Assembly: GCA_013334965.1 (NCBI GenBank) | Contig: JAAXWO010000003.1 | Location: 62,001 to 126,000, forward strand | Direction of reading: 5' to 3' | DNA from: Chlorobiaceae bacterium | GTDB lineage: Bacteria > Bacteroidota > Chlorobiia > Chlorobiales > Chlorobiaceae | DNA length: 64,000 bases | Part shown: piece after piece, positions 9,094 through 18,857 of the stretch | Layout: each line of letters opens with the position of its first letter | How positions within the stretch are numbered: the stretch's first letter is position 1 | Translations under genes and position numbers: made by a program | Notes under the pieces: generated by a model | The model's input: only the letters and a program-made list of their open reading frames with translations | Databases searched by the model: none | What the model was told of the DNA's origin: nothing

Positions 9094-9103
9094 CATAACG
9101 GTA

Positions 9104-9125
9104 CGAAGGGGCGTCTGCCCCTTCG
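9104..9125 (+). promoter_or_regulatory. Intercistronic hairpin between pscA and pscB
   Basis: A perfect 9-bp stem (9104-9112 with 9117-9125) closes a GTCT tetraloop just after the pscA stop. No T run follows, so it looks like an mRNA-stabilising or partial-attenuation element rather than a full terminator. Confidence 0.6.
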
Positions 9126-9177
9126 ACCTTCTTGAGCAATAACGTTTACATGTAAAAAATTAGAGAGGGGGGTTTTT

Positions 9178-9945
9178 ATGGCCGAACCTGTAGAGAATAA
9201 AAACCAGGCACCTGAACCGGCAGCGAAAGCTGCTCCTAAAGGCGCTCCAGCTGCACCGAAAGCAGGTGCTCCAGCTGCTGCGCCAAAAGGACCGGCTGCA
9301 AAAGTGGCACCCAAAGGTGCTGCTCCTGCCGCAAAACAGTCTGGCAAACCAAGGCTCGAGCCGTTGAATGTGACGCTGGGACGCTCAGGCGTTCGACAGG
9401 AATCGGCTCTTCCTTATGTAAAACCGGCAGCCAAGCCCGCTCCGGGCGCAGCTCCAGCCGCCAAAGGCGCGCCCGCAGCAAAAGGTGCTCCGGCTGCAAA
9501 AGCAGCACCAGGCGCTCCCGCAGCCAAGGCAGCCCCTGGTGCACCGGCAGCGAAGGCAGCTCCAGCCGCACCGGCTGCAAAAGCTGCTCCAGCAGCAGCT
9601 CCTGCTGCACCAGTAGCGAAAGCTGCACCGCGAGCCAAGAAGCACTATTTCATTCTTGAAAATCTTTGTGTAGGCTGCGGTCTATGTCTTGACAAATGTC
9701 CGCCGAAGGTCAATGCCATTGGATACAAGTTCTATGGTGATGTTCAGGAAGGCGGATTCAGATGCTACATCGACCAGGTTGCATGTATTTCATGTTCCGC
9801 CTGCTTCTCAGGTGATGAATGTCCTTCAGGAGCTCTCGTAGAGGTGCTTCCGGATGGCGAAGTTCTCGATTTCAGCTTCACTCCGCCGGACAGACTTGAT
9901 TTCGATCTTCGTTTCCTGCACCGATTCCATCGTGAGGTCAGGTAA
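9178..9945 (+). CDS. pscB: Photosystem P840 reaction centre iron-sulfur protein PscB (FA/FB)
   Basis: The 255-residue product has two parts. The first ~155 residues are almost entirely Ala, Pro, Lys and Gly, with repeats such as APAAKAAPGAPAAKAAP. The C-terminal ~95 residues form a two-cluster ferredoxin with CVGCGLCLDKCP (Cys164, 167, 170, 174) and CISCSACFSGDECP (Cys203, 206, 209, 215). The second motif has five residues, not three, before its last Cys. PscB takes electrons from FX in PscA and passes them to ferredoxin. The basic, extended N terminus probably helps docking to the cytoplasmic face. It ends at a strong terminator and follows pscA in one operon. Confidence 0.99.
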   Translation: MAEPVENKNQAPEPAAKAAPKGAPAAPKAGAPAAAPKGPAAKVAPKGAAPAAKQSGKPRLEPLNVTLGRSGVRQESALPYVKPAAKPAPGAAPAAKGAPAAKGAPAAKAAPGAPAAKAAPGAPAAKAAPAAPAAKAAPAAAPAAPVAKAAPRAKKHYFILENLCVGCGLCLDKCPPKVNAIGYKFYGDVQEGGFRCYIDQVACISCSACFSGDECPSGALVEVLPDGEVLDFSFTPPDRLDFDLRFLHRFHREVR

Positions 9946-9974
9946 CAACACCTGAAGATCTGATACAATGAGAC

Positions 9975-10011
9975 AAAAAAGCATTGCTTTTTCCGAAGCA
10001 ATGCTTTTTTT
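9975..10011 (+). terminator. Terminator of the pscAB operon
   Basis: A 15-bp perfect stem (9975-9989 with 9996-10010) has a 6-nt loop and a T-rich 3' arm, the classic form of an intrinsic terminator. Confidence 0.93.
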
Positions 10012-10092
10012 ATTGTGCAGTCAATTCAAGACAAAACAACATCCAAGAGAGTGGAATATCAGAAACACCAACGTCATCATCCTTCTGATGAG

Positions 10093-10818
10093 ATGTCAGG
10101 GAGAGCGCTGGTCATTGTTCCGACCTACAACGAGGCGGACAATGTAGAAAACCTTCTTAACGCCATTCTTGACAGGTATGGTGCTGAGCTCGATATTCTC
10201 GTCATCGATGACAGCTCTCCGGACGGCACCGCATCGATCGTGAGAAGAATCAAGGAGAGGGAACCCCGTGTCAACCTTCTCGTAAGGCCGGGAAAACTCG
10301 GACTCGGAACTGCATATCTCATGGGGTTCCGATACGCACTTGATCAGGGATACGGACGTATCATCGAAATGGATGCCGATTTCTCTCACGATCCAGCCTC
10401 GATCGCGACCATGCTTGATGCCATAAAGGAGGCTGATCTCGTTATCGGTTCGCGATACATGAACAATACGGTCAATGTCGTCAACTGGCCCTTGTCGAGG
10501 CTCATTCTTTCAAAAGGCGCCAGCATCTATACGAGATTGATTACCGGTATGCCGGTCTCCGATCCCACTGGCGGCTTTAAATGTTTCCGCTCGGAAGTCC
10601 TTAAGGCCATAGACCTTGAAAGAGTCCATTCCCAGGGCTACTCGTTCCAGATAGAGATGAATTACCGCGCATGGAAAAAGCGCTTCAACATTCGTGAGAT
10701 TCCGATTGTGTTTGTAGACCGAAGCGTCGGAAAATCCAAGATGACACGGAAAAATATCTTTGAAGCTGCCTGGATGGTCTGGTGGCTGAAAATCCTGTCT
10801 GTGCTGCGGCTGTTGTAG
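10093..10818 (+). CDS. Polyprenol-phosphate mannosyltransferase-like family 2 glycosyltransferase
   Basis: The 241-residue product is a single GT2 (GT-A) domain of the dolichol-phosphate mannose synthase type. It has VIVPTYNEADN at the nucleotide-sugar site, IDDSSPDGTA, EMDADFSHDP as the DxD region, and SQGYSFQIEMNYRAW and DRSVGKSKM near the end. There is no C-terminal membrane domain, so it resembles single-domain enzymes that move a sugar from a nucleotide to a polyprenyl phosphate carrier. The actual sugar cannot be read from sequence. A GTG at 10015 would extend it into the pscB terminator, so the ATG at 10093 is preferred although its Shine-Dalgarno is weak. Confidence 0.85.
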   Translation: MSGRALVIVPTYNEADNVENLLNAILDRYGAELDILVIDDSSPDGTASIVRRIKEREPRVNLLVRPGKLGLGTAYLMGFRYALDQGYGRIIEMDADFSHDPASIATMLDAIKEADLVIGSRYMNNTVNVVNWPLSRLILSKGASIYTRLITGMPVSDPTGGFKCFRSEVLKAIDLERVHSQGYSFQIEMNYRAWKKRFNIREIPIVFVDRSVGKSKMTRKNIFEAAWMVWWLKILSVLRLL

Positions 10819-10842
10819 GAAAAAGAGGAAGGAAGGAGTGGG

Positions 10843-10977
10843 AGAATGGACGTCATGGACGGAATGGACGGAATTTATGGGCGAAGTTAAAATTTCAGGA
10901 GACGGGCGGAATTTCTTCTCTTGTCCATTCCGTCCATCTCCCATATTTGTCCATTCACTCCATCACGTCCATTTTCT
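10843..10977. repeat. TGGAC-type repeat, copy 2, with inverted halves
   Basis: Between two convergent genes, the left half holds TGGACG units (TGGACGGAATGGACGG) and the right half their complement (TCCATTCCGTCCATCTCCC), so the transcript can fold back on itself. It may work as a bidirectional terminator. Similar units occur near 950-1016 and 42075-42195. Confidence 0.65.
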
Positions 10978-10984
10978 TCCCTCC

Positions 10985-13072
10985 TCAGTGTTCGCTCTTC
11001 ACTTTTTCCCTTTCTGCGATCAGCTGGTTGGCGACGTCGGATGGCGCCTCCTCGTAGTGGTCGAAGTAATAGTTGTATCGCGCACGGCTCTGGGTAAGGC
11101 GTGTCAGTGCATGATGGAAGGTTGAGAGAGATGCCTGGGGAATAAGCGCCTTTATAATCTGGAACCTCAAATCTGAATCCATGCCGAGGATCTTTCCACG
11201 CTTGCTCGAAATATCACCGACGATCTCACCGGTAAACTGGTCTGGAGTCTGTACGACGAGCAGGTAGATCGGTTCGAGAATCAGTGGTTTCGCTTTTTCG
11301 CATGCGGCCTTGAATGCCATACCGGCAGCAATTTTGAAAGCGAATTCCGAGCTGTCAACAGGATGGAATGAGCCGTCGTAGACGACAGCCTTCATGTCGA
11401 CTACCGGGTAGCCGGCAAGAGGCCCTTCCAGGATAGATTCCCTGAGACCCTTTTCTACCGCCGGGATATAACGGGTGGGTACGACGCCGCCAACCACCTC
11501 GCTTGCAAATTCAAATCCGGAATCGCGGGGCTTCGGCTCGATGCGCACCCAAACATCGCCGTACTGGCCTCGTCCGCCAGACTGTTTCTTGTACTTCCCT
11601 TGCGCAGATGCGGCCAACCTGATGGTTTCCCTGTAGGGTATTCTTACTGACGAGACCTCGACCTTGACATTGAATTTGTTGAGGAGGCGATTGATGATAA
11701 TGTCGAGATGCGTTTCGCCGAGAGTTTTCAGGATCGTCTGGTTGAACTCCACGTCATGTTCGATGGCAAAGCTGGGATCTTCTTCGTGCAGGTGGTGCAG
11801 TCCGGCAGAGATTTTTTCTTCGTCGCCCTGGGCGACTGGGACTATTGCCGATGAGAGAACCGGTTCCGGGAAGATGATGGGGGATATCCTGCAGTCGATG
11901 CCTTTGTCTGCTAGGGTGTCGTTGGTATGGGAGTCCTTGAGTTTGACCACCATGCCGATATCGCCGGCGAGGAGCCTGTCGACGGGGATTTTCTTCTGGC
12001 CAAGCATCGTGTACACCTGACCGAGTTTTTCAAGCTGACCCGTCTGGGCGTCAACCAGTTCGTGTCCGCTTTCAATGTGGCCGGAATAGACGCGGATATA
12101 TGATATCTCACCGACTCGCGGTTCGGACATCGTCTTGAAGATAAACGCGATCGTCGGTCCGTCCGGGTCCGGTTGCAGGAGTTTTTCGTCGTTCTTGACC
12201 GTGCAGTACGCGTGTTCGGGCCCGCGTTCGATCGGCGAAGGACAGAGGTTGACTATTGCGTTGAGGAGGCGTTCGGTTCCGATGAGATGGAGTGGGGAGG
12301 TGCAGAAGACAGGGAAGAGCGTCCTGGTCACCAGCGCCGATTTTATGCCGGCCCTGAGCTCGTCTTCGGTAAGATTTCCGATCTCGAAGAACCGGTTCAT
12401 CAGCTCCTCATCTGTTTCAGCAACCGCTTCGACCAGCTGTTGATGAAGGTCTTCGGCCTGTTTCCGGTAAAGGTCGTGGATCTCGGTGACCACCATGCTG
12501 CCTGGTTTGTCCGGGCTGAATTCAAGCTGCTTCATCATCAGCACATCGATCAGGATATGGTGTCCCAGACCGGCATCGACCGGGAATTGAATCGGCGTTA
12601 CCATATGCCCGAAATGGTCGCGAAGCGAGTCAAGGGTGGAATTGAAGTCCGCACGTTCAGCATCGAGCCTGGTAAGCACGAACATGGTCGGTTTGTAATA
12701 CTCTTTCGTGTACTCCCAGACGGTGTCGGTACCGACTTCGACGCCTGTGGCTGCGTTGACTGCAACCAGCACCGTATCAGCCACGCGCATGGCAGACTTC
12801 ACGTCACCGTGAAAATCGAGGAGTCCGGGAGTATCGATGATATTGATTTTTTTCTCATTCCAGAACCCGTGTATCAGGCTGGTGTTCAGGCTGTGCTTCC
12901 TTTCCGTTTCGTCGGCGGCATAATCTGAAAGAGTCGTGCCGTCATCGATGCTGCCGAGTCGGGTGATAGTCCCCATGCTCAGGGCCAGGGACTCGCACAG
13001 CATGGTTTTACCTGTTCCGGAATGGCCGGTTACGACAATGTTCCTTAAAAGATCCGTTGGAACAACTTGCAT
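10985..13072 (-). CDS. Elongation factor G-like GTPase (paralogue, not the canonical fusA)
   Basis: The 695-residue product has the domain order of EF-G. The P-loop is GHSGTGKT and G3 is DTPGLLDF, followed by domain II and the EF-G IV/V region (GGRGQYGDVWVRIEPKP, then LEPIYLLVVQTP). The G4 motif, normally NKxD, reads TRLD (in FVLTRLDAERAD), and the P-loop lacks the usual AHxDxGKT. These are features of the EF-G-like side family rather than the translocase in the str operon. Its role, possibly accessory to ribosome function or recycling, is unknown. A strong Shine-Dalgarno, AAGGAG, supports the start. It stands alone and diverges from enolase. Confidence 0.85.
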   Translation of the reverse strand: MQVVPTDLLRNIVVTGHSGTGKTMLCESLALSMGTITRLGSIDDGTTLSDYAADETERKHSLNTSLIHGFWNEKKINIIDTPGLLDFHGDVKSAMRVADTVLVAVNAATGVEVGTDTVWEYTKEYYKPTMFVLTRLDAERADFNSTLDSLRDHFGHMVTPIQFPVDAGLGHHILIDVLMMKQLEFSPDKPGSMVVTEIHDLYRKQAEDLHQQLVEAVAETDEELMNRFFEIGNLTEDELRAGIKSALVTRTLFPVFCTSPLHLIGTERLLNAIVNLCPSPIERGPEHAYCTVKNDEKLLQPDPDGPTIAFIFKTMSEPRVGEISYIRVYSGHIESGHELVDAQTGQLEKLGQVYTMLGQKKIPVDRLLAGDIGMVVKLKDSHTNDTLADKGIDCRISPIIFPEPVLSSAIVPVAQGDEEKISAGLHHLHEEDPSFAIEHDVEFNQTILKTLGETHLDIIINRLLNKFNVKVEVSSVRIPYRETIRLAASAQGKYKKQSGGRGQYGDVWVRIEPKPRDSGFEFASEVVGGVVPTRYIPAVEKGLRESILEGPLAGYPVVDMKAVVYDGSFHPVDSSEFAFKIAAGMAFKAACEKAKPLILEPIYLLVVQTPDQFTGEIVGDISSKRGKILGMDSDLRFQIIKALIPQASLSTFHHALTRLTQSRARYNYYFDHYEEAPSDVANQLIAEREKVKSEH

Positions 13073-13305
13073 CTCAGTACTCCTTTTTTAATTAGTGGTG
13101 ACAGAGCCGTCTGCTTTCACCAGTTCCTTGAGCCGGACGCCCATGCAGGGCTTCAGTCAACGGCAGCATTCAAAAAATTACATAAAAAATCTTGTATTAA
13201 GTGTCGCTGCAATAACGAAAAGGTACTTCGGTGTACATTAAAATGCGCTATCGTTGCCAGAACAATGCTTGCCATTCCTTATCTTTTCCTTCTGTTCGTC
13301 AATAA

Positions 13306-14659
<1,354 letters not shown>

Positions 14660-14760
14660 CCGTAAAAAAGGTTCATGAGGCAGCCGGCACGTCGATCGAT
14701 CGGTTGACATCCGAAGAGTCGAGCGACGTGCCATACGCACAACGTTATTCCAGCAGGATC

Positions 14761-15066
14761 ATGACAAAATATCTTACGGAGATATGGGACTATATCCGGT
14801 TAAACCCGAAGAAATTCGTCATTCAGGCGGTATTGGCCCTGATTGCGCTCTGGTTCATTTTCGGTGATTTTGGGCTGGTTACCCGTGTCGGCATGGAACT
14901 GGAACATCGCCAGCTCGAAAAGCGCCAGGCGGAGGAGCAGAAGAAGATCGTCGCCCAGCAGAACATGATTCAGCATGCCGATCATCCAGACAGTATCGAA
15001 AAGGCTGCCCGGGAGAGATACAATTTCCGGAAGAAAGGGGAGACTGTTTTCATCATCAAGCCTTAG
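14761..15066 (+). CDS. DivIC/FtsB-like septum formation initiator protein
   Basis: The 101-residue product has a short cytoplasmic N terminus, one membrane span (FVIQAVLALIALWFIFG), then a charged coiled coil rich in Glu, Gln, Lys and Arg, and a C-terminal ARERYNFRKKGE segment. This is the architecture and closing motif of the FtsB/DivIC family, which links FtsL and FtsQ in the divisome. The ATG at 14761, with AGCAGGA before it, is preferred over an in-frame TTG at 14704. It follows enolase, as ftsB does in many bacteria, but a terminator separates them. Confidence 0.85.
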   Translation: MTKYLTEIWDYIRLNPKKFVIQAVLALIALWFIFGDFGLVTRVGMELEHRQLEKRQAEEQKKIVAQQNMIQHADHPDSIEKAARERYNFRKKGETVFIIKP

Positions 15067-15100
15067 ACGGGAATTTTTTCCTGATGTATTTAAAAAGCGG

Positions 15101-15134
15101 AACGGTCCGGGATTGACTCCTGGGCCGTTTTTTG
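15101..15134 (+). terminator. Terminator after the DivIC-like gene
   Basis: A 12-bp stem with two G-U pairs (15101-15112 with 15118-15129), a 5-nt loop and a T run. Confidence 0.88.
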
Positions 15135-15281
15135 CGTACACCGTGCCACGGTAAGTCACGTGATGTCGGATTAAAGGCTGCCCTGCAGCACATCGAGACC
15201 GGACGGCTTTTATTTGTGACGGCCATTGCCTACCTTCAAAAACATTGTGCCTTCTTGTTTTCAACCTCAACGAGCGACTTC

Positions 15282-17366
15282 ATGTCCTTAGAGATCAGTA
15301 CCGCCGGTCATGGCATCGATTATCCCGTGCCGGTATACGGTTATCGCCGACGTTTTACCCGGGAGGTGGCTTTTGGCGAGATCGCTCTCGGCGGATACCA
15401 GCCGATCAGGGTCGAGTCCATGACCACCACCCATACCATGGATACTGTGGCGACGGTCGCCCAGTGCCGGCGTCTGTACGAAGCGGGCTGCGAGATCATC
15501 AGACTTACGGTGCCGACAGAAAAGGATGCGGAAAACCTGAAGAATATCCGTGAGCAGCTTCGTCGCGACGGTATTCGGACGCCCCTGGTGGCAGATATCC
15601 ATTTTTCTGCCAGGGCGGCCATGAAAGCCGTGGAGTTTGTTGAAAACATCCGCGTCAACCCGGGCAACTATGCTACCGGCGCCAAGTTCACCAGCGACGA
15701 CTATACCGACGAAGAGTACATGGCCGAGCTGGACAAGGTTCGTACGGAGTTTGCTCCGCTGGTCAGGAAGGCAAAGGAGCTGGGGGTTTCGATGCGTATC
15801 GGCACCAATCACGGCTCCCTGTCGGACAGGACCGTGAGCCGTTTCGGGAATTCTCCCGAAGGCATGGTGGAGGCGGCCCTGGAGTTTGCTCGGCTATGCG
15901 AGGAAGAGCAGTACCATGACGTGCTGTTTTCCATGAAATCGTCGAACGTCAGGGTCATGATCCAGGCCTATCGGCTGCTTGTCGCAAGGGCGGATGCCGA
16001 ACTGAAATACGCATACCCGCTGCATCTTGGCGTGACCGAAGCCGGTGATGGCGACGAAGGGCGCATCAAGTCGGCCATGGGTATCGGCGCACTGCTCGAA
16101 GACGGCCTGGGCGACACCATTCGCGTTTCCCTGACAGAAGATCCTGTCAATGAGGTGCCGGTAGGTTTCGCGATCGTCAGGAAGTATAACGACTATCATC
16201 TCGTCAGGGGCGACAATGCGCACCTGCCTGTCAAACACGTCGTGGAGCATGGCCGCAAGGCCGCTGCTCACGGGATGTTGCCGTTCGAACCGTTCAGCTA
16301 TGCAAGACGGGCCTCCTGCAGGATCGATGGTGCAGGGTATCCGATAGGTGGCGACACCCTGCCGAGGGTTGAAACGGCTGCGACCGCCTCGATTGCCGAC
16401 CCGGAGGGCTTAAAGGCGGAGATCCTGCGGCGCCTCGACCCTGAAAGACCGGTCGACTCGATTCGTTCGGAATTTGTCGGCATCAGTATCGGCAGCGTCG
16501 AGGATCTTCCGGTACTTGAACAGCTTCTGGCCTCACTTGGCGGGCTTCGCGACCGTATTGTGGTCTCTACAGCCGATACAGCCCTCTTTTCGTGGCTCCT
16601 TCCGATGGTTTCGAGGGCACGGCTCGATATCGTGGAAGGTGAAAGCCTCGGCGCCGATCTGTTCGATGCGATCCAGGGCCCCGGAGCTGCCGTTGAACTC
16701 TGTTTTATCCACGAGAACTCTTCGGAAAATGTGCCCGCAGAGATTCTCTCGCACCTGGCCGCAAAGCTGAAGGCCAAAGGGGTGCAGCGCGTACTCCTCT
16801 CCGTCATGTCGAACAGGCCGCTCTACCCCGTCAGGAAGCTGGCTCTCGAACTGAAAAAATCGGGTATCGACTACCCGGTGGCCGTGAGATATCGCCAGCG
16901 GGTGGGTGACCGGTCAGCAGTGCTGATCGAGAGCGCGATCCAGACCGGAACGCTTTTCTGCGACGGTATCGGCGACCTGCTCGCGTTTGAGACAGGCCTG
17001 CCTGCCGATCAGGAGGTGGCTATCGCGTTCAATATCCTTCAGGCAGCGAGGATCCGTATGTCGAAAACCGAGTTTATCTCCTGCCCCGGTTGCGGGAGGA
17101 CCTATTTTGAACTCGAAAAGACCACGGCCCTGATCAAACAGCGCGTCTCCCATCTTAAAGGGCTTAAGATCGGCATTATGGGCTGCATTGTCAACGGTCC
17201 CGGAGAGATGGCCGACGCCGATTTCGGTTATGTCGGTTCGGGCAAAGGGCGCGTCAGCCTTTATGTAGGCAGGGAGTGCGTCGAAGAGAACATGCTCGAA
17301 GAGGCTGCGCTGGAGCGCCTGATCGAGCTGATCAGACAGAACGGAAAATGGGTGGACCCGGCATGA
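15282..17366 (+). CDS. ispG: 4-hydroxy-3-methylbut-2-en-1-yl diphosphate synthase, large three-domain form
   Basis: The 694-residue product is the long IspG found in Chlorobi, Bacteroidetes and plants: an N-terminal TIM barrel (about residues 20-290), an inserted middle domain (about 350-580), and the C-terminal [4Fe-4S] domain with FISCPGCGRTYFELE and GIMGCIVNGPGE. The enzyme makes HMBPP from MEcPP in the MEP pathway, feeding carotenoids, the bacteriochlorophyll tail and quinones. The ATG at 15282 is chosen because the upstream extension (to 15132) is unconserved in look and lies in the leader. The stop overlaps the SDR start by ATGA, so the two genes are translationally coupled. Confidence 0.97.
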   Translation: MSLEISTAGHGIDYPVPVYGYRRRFTREVAFGEIALGGYQPIRVESMTTTHTMDTVATVAQCRRLYEAGCEIIRLTVPTEKDAENLKNIREQLRRDGIRTPLVADIHFSARAAMKAVEFVENIRVNPGNYATGAKFTSDDYTDEEYMAELDKVRTEFAPLVRKAKELGVSMRIGTNHGSLSDRTVSRFGNSPEGMVEAALEFARLCEEEQYHDVLFSMKSSNVRVMIQAYRLLVARADAELKYAYPLHLGVTEAGDGDEGRIKSAMGIGALLEDGLGDTIRVSLTEDPVNEVPVGFAIVRKYNDYHLVRGDNAHLPVKHVVEHGRKAAAHGMLPFEPFSYARRASCRIDGAGYPIGGDTLPRVETAATASIADPEGLKAEILRRLDPERPVDSIRSEFVGISIGSVEDLPVLEQLLASLGGLRDRIVVSTADTALFSWLLPMVSRARLDIVEGESLGADLFDAIQGPGAAVELCFIHENSSENVPAEILSHLAAKLKAKGVQRVLLSVMSNRPLYPVRKLALELKKSGIDYPVAVRYRQRVGDRSAVLIESAIQTGTLFCDGIGDLLAFETGLPADQEVAIAFNILQAARIRMSKTEFISCPGCGRTYFELEKTTALIKQRVSHLKGLKIGIMGCIVNGPGEMADADFGYVGSGKGRVSLYVGRECVEENMLEEAALERLIELIRQNGKWVDPA

Positions 17367-18142
17367 ACGTTTACACGCTGATAACCGGGGCCTCCACTGG
17401 AATCGGTAAGGCCCTGGCCGCAGATTTCGCCGCTTCCGGCGACAATCTTGTCCTCGTGGCCCGATCGAGGGATCGCCTTGAGGAGCTTGCCGCAGAGCTT
17501 CATCGGAAGCATGGCGTGGATGTGCGGGTCTGCAGCCAGGACCTTGGGCGAGCGGAAGGGCCGGCAAGTGTGTTCGCCTTTTGTGCAGACGAACGACTTG
17601 TCATCGACAAGCTTGTCAACTGCGCAGGATTTTCCGTCGCCGGCAAATTTGCCGTCATGCCTCCGGAGGAGCTTCACCAGATGGCGATGGTCAATATGGT
17701 TGCCGTCGGCGGCCTGACCCGTCTGTTTCTTCCGGCCATGATAGGCCGTGGCCGGGGGGCGGTGGTCAACATAGCTTCATTGGCCGGATTCCAGGGGGTG
17801 CCGGGCATGGCCTACTACTCCGCCACCAAGGCATTCGTGGTCAACCTCACCGAAGCGCTGACCGAAGAGCTTCGCGGCACAGGCGTCCGCATTTATGCCG
17901 TCTGTCCCGGATTTATCGATAACGACCAGTTTTACAACAGGGCAGGTCACGACAGGAGCAGGATCATCACCCCGATATCGAGCCTGAGCGTCGTGGTCAA
18001 GGCTGTTCGCCGTGGCCTTGCCGGAGCCTCCATCCATGAGCTTCCGACCCTGTTCGACCGGATGATGGTTTTTTCCCAGCGGCTTGTTCCAAGGAGCCTG
18101 GTGGTCAGAATTGCCGGTATTTTTGCAGGTGCGAAGGAATAA
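17363..18142 (+). CDS. Short-chain dehydrogenase/reductase
   Basis: The 259-residue product is a classical SDR. The cofactor motif TGASTGIG is near the N terminus, with R residues after beta-2 (ARSRDR) suggesting NADPH. NCAG, the catalytic Ser in NIASLAG, and YYSATK for the Tyr/Lys pair follow. The C terminus resembles the SDR subgroup with a hydrophobic, membrane-associating tail. The substrate cannot be told from sequence. It starts inside the ispG stop (ATGA), a layout that suggests co-expression but does not prove a role in isoprenoid metabolism. Confidence 0.9.
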   Translation: MNVYTLITGASTGIGKALAADFAASGDNLVLVARSRDRLEELAAELHRKHGVDVRVCSQDLGRAEGPASVFAFCADERLVIDKLVNCAGFSVAGKFAVMPPEELHQMAMVNMVAVGGLTRLFLPAMIGRGRGAVVNIASLAGFQGVPGMAYYSATKAFVVNLTEALTEELRGTGVRIYAVCPGFIDNDQFYNRAGHDRSRIITPISSLSVVVKAVRRGLAGASIHELPTLFDRMMVFSQRLVPRSLVVRIAGIFAGAKE

Positions 18143-18177
18143 ATATGAATTATTGAACTTTAGAGACATTTTTTTCT

Positions 18178-18205
18178 TTGCATTTTTCAAGCCGGAAATT
18201 ATATT
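18178..18205 (+). promoter_or_regulatory. Candidate sigma-70-type promoter for the tRNA-secE-rpoBC cluster
   Basis: TTGCAT at 18178-18183 and TATATT at 18200-18205 are 16 nt apart, about 25 nt before tRNA-Thr. The spacing and position fit a strong promoter. There is no experimental support. Confidence 0.5.
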
Positions 18206-18229
18206 ACCAGCCCTGTATTTTTATGAGCT

Positions 18230-18302
18230 GCTGGTGTAGCTCAATTGGTAGAGCAGCTGATTTGTAATCAGCAGGTTGCGGGTTCGAGTCCCATCACCAG
18301 CT
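18230..18302 (+). tRNA. tRNA-Thr (anticodon TGT)
   Basis: A 73-nt cloverleaf. GCTGGTG pairs with CACCAGC, with discriminator T18302. The anticodon loop TTTGTAA gives TGT, reading ACA. CCA is not encoded. Confidence 0.96.
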
Positions 18303-18316
18303 CGTAGTACATGCAT

Positions 18317-18399
18317 GGGTAGGTAGCGAAGCGGTCAAACGCAGCAGACTGTAAATCTGTCGACATATGTCTTCGGAGGTTCGAATCCCCCCCTACCCA
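18317..18399 (+). tRNA. tRNA-Tyr (anticodon GTA)
   Basis: An 83-nt class II tRNA with a long variable arm. GGGTAGG pairs with CCTACCC, with discriminator A18399. The anticodon loop CTGTAAA gives GTA. Confidence 0.96.
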
Positions 18400-18419
18400 C
18401 TGTTTTTTGTTGATGACAA

Positions 18420-18492
<73 letters not shown>

Positions 18493-18515
18493 CCGGTTCC
18501 TGGAGGAGTTGTTAT

Positions 18516-18588
18516 ACGTCAGTAGCTCAATTGGTAGAGCAGCGGTCTCCAAAACCGCAGGTTGGGGGTTCGATTCCCTCCTGACGTG
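18516..18588 (+). tRNA. tRNA-Trp (anticodon CCA)
   Basis: A 73-nt cloverleaf. ACGTCAG pairs with CTGACGT, with discriminator G18588. The anticodon loop CTCCAAA gives CCA. It immediately precedes secE, as in many bacteria. Confidence 0.96.
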
Positions 18589-18640
18589 CAGGCAGGCTGG
18601 GTTCAAAAGCTGTTCACGATTATTACCTCGTTGGTCAATC

Positions 18641-18832
18641 ATGAAGAAATATATAGATAACGCTGGAAAGTACTATCGTGACGTCTTGAGCGAGATGCGC
18701 AAGGTGTCATGGCCGACGCAGGAAGAGGTGAAAGATATGACAGTCGTTGTGTTGACGGTCTCAGGTATCCTTGCGTTGTTTACCTTCGCAGTGGACTGGG
18801 TGATCAACGCGGCGATGGGGCAATTATTGTAA
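18641..18832 (+). CDS. secE: Preprotein translocase subunit SecE
   Basis: The 63-residue single-span form has a conserved amphipathic stretch (YYRDVLSEMRKVSWPTQEEV) followed by one membrane helix (MTVVVLTVSGILALFTFAVDW interrupted at either end). SecE clamps SecY in the translocon. The upstream frame runs through tRNA-Trp, so the ATG at 18641 is the true start. It is followed at 25 nt by nusG, the classic secE-nusG-L11 operon order. Confidence 0.95.
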   Translation: MKKYIDNAGKYYRDVLSEMRKVSWPTQEEVKDMTVVVLTVSGILALFTFAVDWVINAAMGQLL

Positions 18833-18857
18833 GACTAAGGACTTCGAGGTATTGAGC

